A stretch of DNA of 41,403 bases from Treponema sp. UBA1226 (GTDB lineage: Bacteria; Spirochaetota; Spirochaetia; Treponematales; Treponemataceae), in the NCBI GenBank assembly GCA_002309195.1, contig DBWY01000002.1, positions 1 to 41,403 on the forward strand, given 5' to 3'. Position 1 is the stretch's first letter. Every line of letters starts with the position of its first letter. Shown in pieces: positions 7,294 to 15,024 of the stretch. Under the pieces are notes generated by a model. The model was not told the origin of the DNA. It ran no database searches and saw only the letters and a list, made by a program, of their open reading frames with translations. A program made the translations under genes and the position numbers.

Positions 7294-8772
7294 TTAATTT
7301 TTTTCTTTACCGTTTTCTAATTCCGGGATTGCATCTTTTAAAACTTTTCTAAGTAACGATGCGTTTCTATATTCTTTTTCATCTTTTGTTTTTCCGCTTA
7401 TGCAGATTCTTCCTAAATCTTCCAGGAGTTTGTCGAGATTAAAGTTAATCGGGACAGCATGAAGTTTAAGGATTTTAGGATAATCTGTCGGCTCTGGATT
7501 TTCTTCTTTTAGCCAGAGTGGTTCTGTAAGCCTTTCACCTTTTCTGACGCCCGTATATAAAATTTCGATGTCTTTTCCAGGTTCAAGTCCGCTGAACGAT
7601 ATTATGTGCTCTGCAAGATCTTTAATCTTAATCGGTTCTCCCATGTCTAAAAGATATGAAAAGCCGTTTTTTCCGACGCCGCCGGTCTGTAAAACGAGGG
7701 AACACGCCTCAGGAATCGTCATAAAAAAGCGTTCCATGCGCGGGTCTGTAACTGTAACAGGTCCTCCGTTTTTAATCTGTTCCATAAAAAGAGGAAGAAT
7801 CGAACCGCGAGAGCCCAGAACGTTCCCGAAACGAACGAACATAAAATCTTTTCCCTTAACTTTTTCTGATGCCTCAAGCAGAAGTTTTTCGCAAAGATAT
7901 TTTGACGCACCGTAAACCGAAACCGGACTTACAGCCTTGTCGGTAGAAATAAGCACGAATTTTTTTACGTTAAATTCAACTGCCGCATCTAAAAGATTTT
8001 TTGTTCCAAAAACATTATTTTCGATAACCGCAACGGGATTTTCTTCCATAAGCGGAACATGTTTATAGGCCGCACAATGAAAGATTACATCGCACTTTGT
8101 ATGAGAAATGATAAAGCGTACATATTCGCGGTCTTTCATGTCGCCGATAATCGGTACAATCGTTGCTTTTTCACCGACCCCTTCTGACTGTAAAAGGCGA
8201 AGTTCCCTGTTTATCTGATAGATTGAATTCTCCCCATGCCCGAAAAGGTAAAGTCTTTCGGCGCCTCCGCTTAAAAGCTGCCTTGCAAGTTCTGAGCCGA
8301 TTGACCCTCCGGCGCCTGTAATTAATACACGTTTTCCGCGAAGGTATGAAAGGCTTTCTTTAAGCGAAATCGTTACCGGAGTACGACCGAGAATATCAAG
8401 CGGGTCAATTTCTCGAGTCTGGACAAAATGCGCCGTTCCGTTTACGACCTGGCTTATGCTCGGAAGGATTTTTATGTGCTTAAAACCGTTCTGTTTGAGG
8501 GATTCATAGATTGACTTGATTTTTTCGACTTTTGCGCTAGGAATGGCAATTATGGCTTCGTCTGAGTCAGTTGATTTTAAAAGGTGAACTACGTCCTCAA
8601 TCGGACCTAAAACCGGGATTCCGTCTATATCCTTTCCGACAAGAGCTTTGTCATCGTCTAAAAATGCTGCGACTTTCCCGAAGATCTTCTTGCGCTTTAT
8701 GTCCCCGGCTATCATCTGGCCGGCAAATCCTGCGCCTATTATGTAAAAATTTGAACCCTGTTTCTTAATCAT
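7294..8772 (-). CDS. capD: CapD/FlaA1/WbpM-type nucleotide-sugar 4,6-dehydratase, soluble short form
   Basis: A 492-residue protein with two Rossmann modules. The first (residues 9-110, FYIIGAGFAGQMIAGDI) is the CoA-binding-like N-terminal domain of long CapD proteins. The second is the extended SDR catalytic domain (GKRVLITGAGGSIGSELARQ, about residue 148 on), with LISTDKAVSPVSVYGASK containing the Thr-Asp-Lys segment and YxxxK. The four membrane helices that precede these domains in WbpM or PglF are missing, so the enzyme should be cytoplasmic. Such enzymes make UDP-4-keto-6-deoxy sugars, the substrate of the aminotransferase encoded next. It is first in the operon. Confidence 0.9.
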   Translation of the reverse strand: MIKKQGSNFYIIGAGFAGQMIAGDIKRKKIFGKVAAFLDDDKALVGKDIDGIPVLGPIEDVVHLLKSTDSDEAIIAIPSAKVEKIKSIYESLKQNGFKHIKILPSISQVVNGTAHFVQTREIDPLDILGRTPVTISLKESLSYLRGKRVLITGAGGSIGSELARQLLSGGAERLYLFGHGENSIYQINRELRLLQSEGVGEKATIVPIIGDMKDREYVRFIISHTKCDVIFHCAAYKHVPLMEENPVAVIENNVFGTKNLLDAAVEFNVKKFVLISTDKAVSPVSVYGASKYLCEKLLLEASEKVKGKDFMFVRFGNVLGSRGSILPLFMEQIKNGGPVTVTDPRMERFFMTIPEACSLVLQTGGVGKNGFSYLLDMGEPIKIKDLAEHIISFSGLEPGKDIEILYTGVRKGERLTEPLWLKEENPEPTDYPKILKLHAVPINFNLDKLLEDLGRICISGKTKDEKEYRNASLLRKVLKDAIPELENGKEKN

Positions 8773-8781
8773 CTTTTTTAA

Positions 8782-8801
8782 AATCCGAAAGCCGGATTAT
8801 C
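8782..8801 (-). promoter_or_regulatory. Leader hairpin and -10-like box before capD
   Basis: AATCCG and CGGATT form a perfect six-pair stem with a five-base loop (8782-8798), ending about ten bases before the capD ATG. A GATAAT (8796-8801, minus strand) overlaps it as a possible -10 box with a poor -35. No good ribosome binding site is seen. Confidence 0.4.
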
Positions 8802-8916
8802 CCACCTCTTTACATAATAACACAGATGGCGTGTTTCTTCAATTTGAATTTTATAAAACATTTGCTAAACAAAAATTTTTATTTTCCGATATTGAATGTA
8901 TATTGGAGTTTTTTAT

Positions 8917-9435
8917 ATGAAAATGTATAAAAAAATGATGTTTTTAGTCCTTCTCATAGCCGGCGGAATCGCAAGTTCAGCTTCTTTTTCGCTTCAGATT
9001 ATACAGAAAGATGGTTCAGAAAACGTTGTTTTTGATGCATCTTACATGATTGAACAGACTATAATGGACTTTTTCTATGAAAATTCATACATAGTTTCGA
9101 ACAGCCCTGTAATCATTCAGAAGAAAAACGAAGATATTTCTGAGCAGATAAAGAAATCATTTGATGCTGCTGTAGAAGGTTATCTTGATCTGGTTATTCA
9201 GGCAACCGTTTACTACAATCTTTCGGATTCAAACAATCCTTCTGAGGCCGTGATTTCTAATATCGAAAAAGTTGAATGGAAAGTAATAAAGCTGAACGAT
9301 AATTCAGAAATCGCCAGCGGAAAAGCTGTTCCAGGAAAAAAATATAGAAACGACGATGACGGATTATATTTCTTTGCAAGTGAACTTGCAGCAAATATAA
9401 AGGCTGCAATAGAAACAAAGGGTGGTAAAAAATGA
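8917..9435 (+). CDS. Secreted protein of unknown function preceding the SPOR gene
   Basis: A 172-residue protein with a cleavable-looking signal peptide (MKMYKKMMFLVLLIAGGIASSAS). The mature part is a mixed alpha/beta sequence with no family I recognise. Charged beta-like stretches (VEWKVIKLNDNSEIASGKAV) recall periplasmic proteins of the TolB or LpoB-like kind, but that is only an impression. ATG 8917 is chosen over an upstream in-frame ATG at 8896 because GGAG (8905-8908) lies eight bases before it and the signal peptide then starts correctly. It overlaps the SPOR gene by an ATGA, so the two are translated together and may act together in the envelope. Confidence 0.7.
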   Translation: MKMYKKMMFLVLLIAGGIASSASFSLQIIQKDGSENVVFDASYMIEQTIMDFFYENSYIVSNSPVIIQKKNEDISEQIKKSFDAAVEGYLDLVIQATVYYNLSDSNNPSEAVISNIEKVEWKVIKLNDNSEIASGKAVPGKKYRNDDDGLYFFASELAANIKAAIETKGGKK

Positions 9436-10955
9436 AAAAAATCTTTTATTTATTATGTACGATTGCATTCGGAATTGTAATGACTTCTTCAAGTCCTTCT
9501 CTTGACGGAAGGGCTGTTGTTGCAAAAAAAGGTGATTTCCCACCCGGACTTTTTGCAAAGACAGTAGGATATCTTCCTGGAGACAGCATCAGCGTTACAA
9601 ATCCTGCGAACAACCAGAATGTAGAGATTCTTGTAATCGGTTCACTTGATCCATCAGAAGGTGTTGCAGTTCTTTTGAGCCCGGAAGCAGCAGATGTTCT
9701 CCAGATAAAAAGAAATTCAAACATGCTCGTAAAACTTACAAAACGTAGCGGTGAGCTTGATGAAAATGCAAGCGGAACATGTGTACTTACTCAGTCTGGA
9801 TCGAGCGCATACATCCCTGCCGGATACGAAGAAGATGAAGAAACAGAACAGGCAGAAGAAGCTCCTGTTATTTCTGAAGCAGAAGATGAAGATATTGACG
9901 AAGCTGAAGATTTTGAAGACGAAATAGAAGATGCAGAATATGCAGAAGAAGAAAACGAAGATATTGAATTAGTAGAAGTTGCAGACGATCTTGAAGAAGA
10001 AGCGATTGAAGAACCAGAAGAAGCAGAAGAAGTTGCTGTAGAAGATGAAGAAGAAATTGACGAAGAAATCGAAGAAACAGAACAGGAAGAAACTATAGAA
10101 GTTGCAGAAGAAGACCTCTATGTTGATGACGAAGAAGAAGTTGCAGCAGAAGATGAAGAAGAAGTAGAAGAGGTTGCAGAAGCTGTTGAAGATGACTACG
10201 TTGAACCGGAAGAAGAAGGTGTAGAAGACGAAGAACTTCCAGAAGAAGATAAGCCAGAAATAGTTGACGATTATGTAGCTCCGGAAGAAGAAGGAGTTGA
10301 AGAAGAAGAACTCCCGGAAGAAGATAAACCGCAGATTGTTGATGATTACGTAGCACCAGAAGAAGAGGGTGTTGAAGAAGAAGAATTACCGGAAGAAGAC
10401 AAGCCTGTAATCGTTGACGACTATGTTGCTCCAGAAGAAGAAGGTGTAGAAGAAGATGAGCTTCCACCTGAAGAAATTGTAGAAGCAGAAACAGAAGAAA
10501 TAGAAGAAGCTGACGAAGTTGCAGAAACAGAGGAAGAAGAAACAGAAGACTTTGAGTCGATTGTTTTAGTTCCGTCAGAAGAAAATCCACCAGAATCAGA
10601 AGCTGTAGAAGTTGAAGAAACTGTTGAAGCAGAAGAAATTACAGAAGCTGTTGAAGAAACAGTTACAGAAGAAGTTCAGAAAGTAGAAGAGGTTGCAGCA
10701 GAAATTCCTGTTCCTGTTGAAACAACAGAATTTGAAAAAGGCAAATACTATATTCAGATTGCAGTATACAGCAAGGAAGAAAACTTAAGGGATACGGTAA
10801 ATAAGTACGGTAAAAAATATCCTCTGGTTGTCCAAAAGAAAAACGGTAAAAACTACGTAAGTGTAGGACCTCTTTCCATGGACGAGTACGGAGCTGTATT
10901 ACAGAGATTTAAGTCATTCGGCTTTAAGGATGCCTTCCTTAAAAAAGGAAATTAA
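9432..10955 (+). CDS. Envelope protein with RlpA-like N-domain, acidic repeat linker and C-terminal SPOR domain
   Basis: A 507-residue secreted protein. A signal peptide (about 1-20) is followed by a segment (30-105) with features of an RlpA-type double-psi barrel: VTNPANNQNVEILV and AVLLSPEAADVLQIK. Residues about 130-430 are almost all Glu, Asp, Ala and Val, including four near-identical 25-residue units. The C-terminus (about 432-505) is a SPOR domain: YYIQIAVYSKEENL, KNYVSVGPL and FGFKDAFLKK. SPOR domains bind denuded peptidoglycan at division sites, so a periplasmic role in cell-wall turnover or division is likely. The long acidic linker may span the periplasm or bind cations. A strong terminator follows. 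Confidence 0.85.
   Translation: MKKIFYLLCTIAFGIVMTSSSPSLDGRAVVAKKGDFPPGLFAKTVGYLPGDSISVTNPANNQNVEILVIGSLDPSEGVAVLLSPEAADVLQIKRNSNMLVKLTKRSGELDENASGTCVLTQSGSSAYIPAGYEEDEETEQAEEAPVISEAEDEDIDEAEDFEDEIEDAEYAEEENEDIELVEVADDLEEEAIEEPEEAEEVAVEDEEEIDEEIEETEQEETIEVAEEDLYVDDEEEVAAEDEEEVEEVAEAVEDDYVEPEEEGVEDEELPEEDKPEIVDDYVAPEEEGVEEEELPEEDKPQIVDDYVAPEEEGVEEEELPEEDKPVIVDDYVAPEEEGVEEDELPPEEIVEAETEEIEEADEVAETEEEETEDFESIVLVPSEENPPESEAVEVEETVEAEEITEAVEETVTEEVQKVEEVAAEIPVPVETTEFEKGKYYIQIAVYSKEENLRDTVNKYGKKYPLVVQKKNGKNYVSVGPLSMDEYGAVLQRFKSFGFKDAFLKKGN
10191..10475 (+). repeat. In-frame 75-base tandem repeats coding for acidic 25-residue units
   Basis: Four units start at 10191, 10266, 10341 and 10416 with exact 75-base spacing. 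Each encodes DDYV-PEEEGVE--ELPEEDKP--V, and the last is cut short. Synonymous differences between units show that the protein rather than the DNA is conserved. Confidence 0.95.
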
Positions 10956-10966
10956 TTGAAAATGCA

Positions 10967-10994
10967 AACCGCGGTTCATTCCGCGGTTTTTTTT
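10967..10994. terminator. Strong intrinsic terminator, probably shared with ssrA
   Basis: AACCGCGG (10967-10974) and CCGCGGTT (10981-10988) form an eight-pair GC-rich stem with a six-base loop and are followed by eight Ts on the plus strand. On the minus strand it lies 15 bases beyond the tmRNA 3' end, with a weaker T tract. Confidence 0.93.
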
Positions 10995-11002
10995 ATTGCA
11001 TA

Positions 11003-11355
11003 TGGAGATGGGGGGAATTGAACCCCCGTCCGAAAAAGCAACACAGTTACGTCTACAGGTTTATCGGTGCGAGGTGGTTGTCGGGAAACGGTAGCAGCAC
11101 CACAAGCGTCGTCTCCGTATTCTGATTAAAAGTCCCGCATAAAGATCAGACACAATATGCAGCAAGCCTTGGTTTGGTGACAGTAATTCTAACGGCTCAA
11201 GACCGTGCAGTCAGATTACCGTGCTTCGCTTACGCAGCGAGAGCAAACTGTGAATTAGATTCGCCAGTTAATTGTTTTCGTCTGTTTAAGGAACAGGCAA
11301 TGAATCCTACCTGCAGTAAAAGCATTATCTAAATCGTCGAAACCGGTGCACCCCC
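11003..11355 (-). ncRNA. ssrA: Transfer-messenger RNA (tmRNA)
   Basis: The minus strand begins GGGGGTGCACCGGTTTCGAC, the conserved tmRNA 5' end, and finishes with the T arm GGGGGTTCAATTCCCCC and CATCTCC plus discriminator A. The 5' GGGGGTG pairs with the 3' CATCTCC (two G-U pairs), closing the tRNA-like domain. The CCA is not encoded. The RNA frees stalled ribosomes by trans-translation together with SmpB. The resume reading frame (11265-11230) ends in ALAA followed by TAA, the classic degradation-tag ending. The length of 353 bases is normal for a one-piece tmRNA. Confidence 0.96.
11230..11265 (-). other. tmRNA proteolysis-tag reading frame
   Basis: The frame reads GGC GAA TCT AAT TCA CAG TTT GCT CTC GCT GCG TAA, i.e. 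GESNSQFALAA. GGC is taken as the resume codon because the frame ends in ALAA-stop and the preceding AATTAACT fits the A-rich sequence upstream of resume codons. The exact first codon is inferred. Confidence 0.75.
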
Positions 11356-11372
11356 AAAAAAATACCTAAATA

Positions 11373-11401
11373 AAAATAATAAATAAAAATGCACTTGTCA
11401 A
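11373..11401 (-). promoter_or_regulatory. ssrA promoter
   Basis: On the minus strand a perfect TTGACA (11396-11401) is separated by 17 bases from TATTTT (11373-11378), leaving a leader of about ten bases before the mature 5' end that RNase P would remove. Confidence 0.7.
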
Positions 11402-11440
11402 GTTCGCGCCTGTATTTTAAAGAAACACTTTATTTAAGAG

Positions 11441-11466
11441 AAAGCTCTTTTATGAAGAGCTTTTTT
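11441..11466. terminator. Hairpin spanning the end of the DUF368 gene
   Basis: AAAGCTCTT (11441-11449) and AAGAGCTTT (11455-11463) form a perfect nine-pair stem; the stop codon of the DUF368 gene lies in the loop. A run of six Ts follows the stem on the plus strand, and a broken T tract on the minus strand. Confidence 0.6.
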
Positions 11467-12349
11467 CGTCACCTGAAAATTTCGTACTCAAGTATGAAAG
11501 CGCAATTCCAAATATGAGGCACAAAACATATGAAACAATTTTTGATGCTGTCAAATTGCTTACACGCGGCCACATTGTATAAATTGAACCGACTATAAGC
11601 CCTAAAATTACTGCATATGTCTGGTTTGGAACTTTCTTTAAAAGAATGCTTATTAATTTAGCTCCCGCAAGAAGTCCGATTAAAACTCCGACTCCGTTAG
11701 GCAAAAGAAGGAACAATGCCTGGAGCGCTGTATCCTTTACAAACATTGCAGGAATCGAACTCATGATAATCGGATAAATTCCGAGAATGAGCATTATTAG
11801 AGAGCCGCTTATTCCTGGAATTATCATTGCAACTGCTCCTAAAATTCCGCCCAGAAAGATTTTAACAGCAAGCGGAACTGTCCATTGTGGAAGAGTTGAA
11901 ATTGTTTTTTCTGCTGTTCCGTAGCGTGACTGGAGAACCGAAAAGACAATTATGAGAACAAGCCCTGTAAGAGCGCACAAAATGATGCCTGTATTTTTTG
12001 CAGTGCTGGATTTTGTTTCTCCGCTGTTTTTGTTGAATGAATATTTTACAAGAAGCGGAATGCTTCCGATAAGAAGTCCTGTAAAAAAGAAATTAGTCTG
12101 GTCCGGACAGTTTCTGTATAAAATCGTAATCAGTTTACTAAAAAGTAAAATCCCGAGCAGCATTCCCGTAAGAATCGGAACAACAAATTTCCAGTTTTTC
12201 AAAAGCTTTTTAATGTTGAACGTAATTGCATTTACAAACTTGTCATAGATATTAAAGACAACTACTAAAGTTCCGCCTGATACACCCGGAATTACATTTG
12301 CCATTCCGACAAAGATTCCGATAAAAAATGTCTTGATTATTTCTATCAT
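11450..12349 (-). CDS. DUF368 (PopT-type) polyprenyl-phosphate translocase
   Basis: A 299-residue integral membrane protein with about eight or more hydrophobic helices. It has the family signature at the N-terminus (GMANVIPGVSGGTLVVVF) and a second, inverted-repeat-like copy near the middle (AMIIPGISGSLIMLILGIY). DUF368 proteins (PopT) have been identified as one of two families that return undecaprenyl phosphate across the cytoplasmic membrane so that it can be reused for envelope glycans. The ATG has only AAGGA directly abutting it and lies six bases behind a -10 box, so the mRNA is likely leaderless. It is transcribed alone, with terminators on both sides. Confidence 0.92.
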   Translation of the reverse strand: MIEIIKTFFIGIFVGMANVIPGVSGGTLVVVFNIYDKFVNAITFNIKKLLKNWKFVVPILTGMLLGILLFSKLITILYRNCPDQTNFFFTGLLIGSIPLLVKYSFNKNSGETKSSTAKNTGIILCALTGLVLIIVFSVLQSRYGTAEKTISTLPQWTVPLAVKIFLGGILGAVAMIIPGISGSLIMLILGIYPIIMSSIPAMFVKDTALQALFLLLPNGVGVLIGLLAGAKLISILLKKVPNQTYAVILGLIVGSIYTMWPRVSNLTASKIVSYVLCLIFGIALSYLSTKFSGDEKSSS

Positions 12350-12355
12350 TCCTTG

Positions 12356-12384
12356 ACTATAATAAAAAAAACCGTCTGTAGCAA
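12356..12384 (-). promoter_or_regulatory. Leaderless promoter of the DUF368 gene, embedded in the upstream terminator
   Basis: On the minus strand TTGCTA (12379-12384), 17 bases, TATAGT (12356-12361), then exactly six bases to the ATG at 12349. The -35 box lies in the loop region of the terminator of the preceding operon. Confidence 0.65.
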
Positions 12385-12395
12385 GACAGACGGTT
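12364..12395 (-). terminator. Intrinsic terminator of the partner-switching operon
   Basis: On the minus strand AACCGTCTGT and ACAGACGGTT form a ten-pair stem with a six-base loop (12370-12395) followed by a run of Ts. It lies about 20 bases beyond the RsbW-like gene. Confidence 0.93.
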
Positions 12396-12414
12396 AATCG
12401 TAAAAAGGAAGTTA

Positions 12415-12945
12415 TTAGTGATGCTTCTGCTGGAAACGTTTAAGCATTGCAACTCCGTTTTTCTTTCCGTTGTATACAAAGCCACCGTCCCAGTATTCAA
12501 GAGCTGCGAACAATGCGTTACCGCCGTCCTGATCATCACTCTGTTTAGTTCTGAATGAAACGTAGTTAGAAAGCATTTCATAATTCTGTTTATGAAGTGC
12601 TTCGATACGGTTTTTATTAAATTCATTCCATTTGTCTAAGTCTTTAAAACCTTCACCTTCGTCTTCTACGATGATGTGTGCGTGAGTAGGGCTGAATGAA
12701 TACCATACTGTTACCTTTTTGTTTACATCACAGTTGTTACCGTGCTTAACGGCATTTTTGATAACTTCTGAAATCTGCTGCTCGAGAAGGTTTAACTCTT
12801 TAATTTCTGTCGGAGCAGACTGTACGATAAGAAGTGTAAAGTATCTTATCTGACGGAAATCCGACGGAAATTCTTTTTTAAGCATATTAGTTTTGTCAAA
12901 CAATGGATCATTGTCGTCTGAGCGTAATTCTTTAAAAGTATCCAT
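12415..12945 (-). CDS. RsbW/SpoIIAB-type histidine-kinase-like ATPase (anti-sigma factor class)
   Basis: A 176-residue protein with a GHKL ATPase fold. The N box is ISEVIKNAVKHGNN, the G1 box is VEDEGEGFKD and the G2-like region is DDQDGGNALFAALEYWDGG. Such proteins phosphorylate a STAS antagonist and bind either it or a sigma factor. The gene follows a STAS gene and a SpoIIE-type phosphatase, so the complete switch is encoded together. No sigma factor gene is in the window, so the target is unknown; it could be a distant sigma factor or a non-transcription target. GGGGA precedes ATG 12945, and a terminator follows. Confidence 0.88.
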   Translation of the reverse strand: MDTFKELRSDDNDPLFDKTNMLKKEFPSDFRQIRYFTLLIVQSAPTEIKELNLLEQQISEVIKNAVKHGNNCDVNKKVTVWYSFSPTHAHIIVEDEGEGFKDLDKWNEFNKNRIEALHKQNYEMLSNYVSFRTKQSDDQDGGNALFAALEYWDGGFVYNGKKNGVAMLKRFQQKHH

Positions 12946-12961
12946 AGGTCATCCCCTTTAT

Positions 12962-13300
12962 TTAGTCTTTAATCATTAAAAGTGCTTCTTCAACACTGTT
13001 AGCAATAGGGAAATAACCCATAAGCTTTGTAAGTTCAATAACTTTCTTTACAGAACCGTGAACATTTGAAATAGCAAATTTTAGATTCATTTTCTTCATT
13101 GTTGAACAGATGTAAATAAGTGCTCCGATTCCTGACGAGTCGATATAGTCGACCTGTTCAAGATTGATGATGAAATTCTTGACGTTCTTTTCAAGCATTT
13201 TCATTACCAGTTCTTTGAGCTTGTATGAATTGTACAAATCCATTTCTCCGTTTACATCTATGATGTAAATCTCTCCGTTTTTACGTATTTTAAGTTCCAT
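12962..13300 (-). CDS. STAS-domain anti-sigma factor antagonist
   Basis: A 112-residue single STAS domain like SpoIIAA or RsbV. The phosphorylation-site loop is VDYIDSSGIGALIYI, where one of the two serines should be phosphorylated by the ATPase encoded next and dephosphorylated by the phosphatase encoded before. KNFIINLEQ forms the preceding strand and NSVEEALLMI the C-terminal helix. The ATG is preceded by AAGGAG. The gene lies 18 bases after the phosphatase gene and 16 bases before the ATPase gene. Confidence 0.93.
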   Translation of the reverse strand: MELKIRKNGEIYIIDVNGEMDLYNSYKLKELVMKMLEKNVKNFIINLEQVDYIDSSGIGALIYICSTMKKMNLKFAISNVHGSVKKVIELTKLMGYFPIANSVEEALLMIKD

Positions 13301-13318
13301 AACAGAAGCTCCTTCCCC

Positions 13319-14962
13319 TTATTTAATCTTGATAACCAAAAGGGATTGGTCATCATGCAGCGCGGCAGTTCCGCAGAATTTTTTTACATCATCCTTTATC
13401 TTGTTTGCAATTGCCTTACCGTCCAAAGAATGAAACTGTTTTACTATATTTTCGAGGTTTGCCTTTGAATACTGACGGCCATCGCCGTTGAGTGCTTCAA
13501 GCAATCCGTCCGTACAGGTAATTACGATATCACCGGAATTTACCGTTATCTCATTATCGGCATATTCTGTGTTTTTCTCCACACCTACAGGCTCCTGAGA
13601 ACCGGAAATTTCCTTTAATTTTGAATCTGCACCAAAAATAAATATAGGGTTTGTTCCGCCGGAGGAGAACTGAATTTTCTTATTTATGCTGTCATAAATC
13701 AGAAGGGCAACGCTTGCAAAGTGGTCAACCGTATTATTTTCTGAAGAAATTCCACGGTTTGCCCATGTAAGGATTGTGCCTGCTGACTGTGTCGTGTTTA
13801 TGATAAGGCGCAGCATAGCTCTTAACTGGAGCATGATGCCCATAGAGTTCAGGCTTTTTCCTGTAACGTCTGCCATTACAAAAGAAATCCTGTCTTTTCT
13901 TGAAACCATTACATCGTAGTAGTCACCGCAGATGTTTTCTGCAGGATTAAAGAATGTTCCGATTGAGATACCCGGAATTGCAGGAAGCTTTGCAGGAATG
14001 AGTGATTTCTGCACGTTGCCGGCAATTTCGCCTTCCTTTGCAAGGCTGAATCTTTCTACAATTTCGTTATGGATAGAAGTTGCCTTGATTGACGCAGAAA
14101 CAAATTCTCCGAGGCGTTTTGCACTGTCAAATTCTGCTTCTGTAAAGTCACCGCTTTCAGGGTTCTTTGAAAGTCCCATAACTCCGACAGGACTGTCGTT
14201 TACATAAAGCGGAATGAATATATAAGCTCCAGGTTTTAAGAAATCTTCATCACCGTTTTTAAAGATCCTCGAATCCTTGTTAGGTTCGTTAATCATTTCT
14301 GCTTTATTTGATGAGAGTACTTCTCCGAAAATGTTCCCTTTTAATGCAAACTGCATGTAGCGCATATTCATTTCTACGCGCTGCGGTTTGTGAGGGATGT
14401 TTTCTGGTATTTCATAACACGGAATGAAGTTTCCGGTCAGGTTTTTTACATTTAAAATGTCTTCGAAATCATCAAGGACAACGATAAGGCTTCCGTCGGC
14501 ATGAGTCAATTCAACTATTTTCTTACCGAAATTTTCCAGAAGAGGAGGAAGTCCCTGAGGATTATTGAAACTTTCTGCTGTTGTAAAGATGAACTGTCTG
14601 TTTACATCGAGAATTGAAATATCTTCATCGTTATAAACTATATTGAGGCGCTTCTGCGTAACTGTATTGCTTGAATTTGACTGATTTCTTTTTGAACGGT
14701 CTTCCTGTTTTACGAAGGATTTTAAAACTGCGTAAGGAAGCATCAGAATTGATGCAAGGAAAATCATAAGATATAGGAAAGTCGGCTCACGGTTAAGGAA
14801 CGTAAACACCATACCGGCAAGCAGTGCTGCAAGGGCGAGGAAAAAGACGAAGCTGACTTTTGCCGTTTTTCTTATTGCTATGACTATAAGGAAAATAAAG
14901 ACTAAAAGTGTTAAGGCTGCTGCAACAATTAAAGGAATAAAAGCATATGCACTGTCAATCAA
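13319..14962 (-). CDS. Membrane SpoIIE/RsbU-type PP2C phosphatase with GAF domain, TTG start
   Basis: A 547-residue protein. Three hydrophobic helices (about 5-28, 35-55, 62-85) anchor it in the membrane. A GAF-like sensor region follows (about 130-300). The PP2C domain (about 325-547) begins EIAGNVQKSLIPAKLPAIPGI and carries GDYYDVM and FVMADVTGKSLNSMG, then ITCTDGLLEA and the closing HDDQSLLVI, so the metal-binding aspartates are present. It should dephosphorylate the adjacent STAS protein in response to a membrane or cytoplasmic signal. The start is TTG: GGGAG lies seven bases upstream and no ATG fits as well. A good promoter precedes the gene. Confidence 0.9.
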   Translation of the reverse strand: MIDSAYAFIPLIVAAALTLLVFIFLIVIAIRKTAKVSFVFFLALAALLAGMVFTFLNREPTFLYLMIFLASILMLPYAVLKSFVKQEDRSKRNQSNSSNTVTQKRLNIVYNDEDISILDVNRQFIFTTAESFNNPQGLPPLLENFGKKIVELTHADGSLIVVLDDFEDILNVKNLTGNFIPCYEIPENIPHKPQRVEMNMRYMQFALKGNIFGEVLSSNKAEMINEPNKDSRIFKNGDEDFLKPGAYIFIPLYVNDSPVGVMGLSKNPESGDFTEAEFDSAKRLGEFVSASIKATSIHNEIVERFSLAKEGEIAGNVQKSLIPAKLPAIPGISIGTFFNPAENICGDYYDVMVSRKDRISFVMADVTGKSLNSMGIMLQLRAMLRLIINTTQSAGTILTWANRGISSENNTVDHFASVALLIYDSINKKIQFSSGGTNPIFIFGADSKLKEISGSQEPVGVEKNTEYADNEITVNSGDIVITCTDGLLEALNGDGRQYSKANLENIVKQFHSLDGKAIANKIKDDVKKFCGTAALHDDQSLLVIKIK

Positions 14963-14995
14963 TTTTTAACTCCCATTCAAAAATTCTTACTACAA

Positions 14996-15024
14996 ATTGT
15001 AACATACTAAATTATACCCGTCAA
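14996..15024 (-). promoter_or_regulatory. Promoter of the SpoIIE-STAS-RsbW operon
   Basis: On the minus strand TTGACG (15019-15024), 17 bases, TACAAT (14996-15001) with TGT before it (extended -10). The -35 box overlaps the stop codon of the ParB-like gene, so the switch genes can be expressed separately from those upstream. Confidence 0.75.

Noticed and set aside
7294..8772. Truncation of a full-length WbpM-type dehydratase by mutation
   Set aside because: The N-terminal nucleotide-binding domain is complete and starts cleanly, so a natural soluble short form is more likely than decay.
10191..10475. Regularly spaced repeats as a possible CRISPR array
   Set aside because: The 75-base units are contiguous, in frame and code for acidic protein; there are no spacers.
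10093..10590. Long leucine-rich reading frame on the minus strand
   Set aside because: It is the complement of the GAA/GAAGAA-rich acidic repeats, which read as CTT/TTC. It has no ribosome binding site and is a composition artefact.
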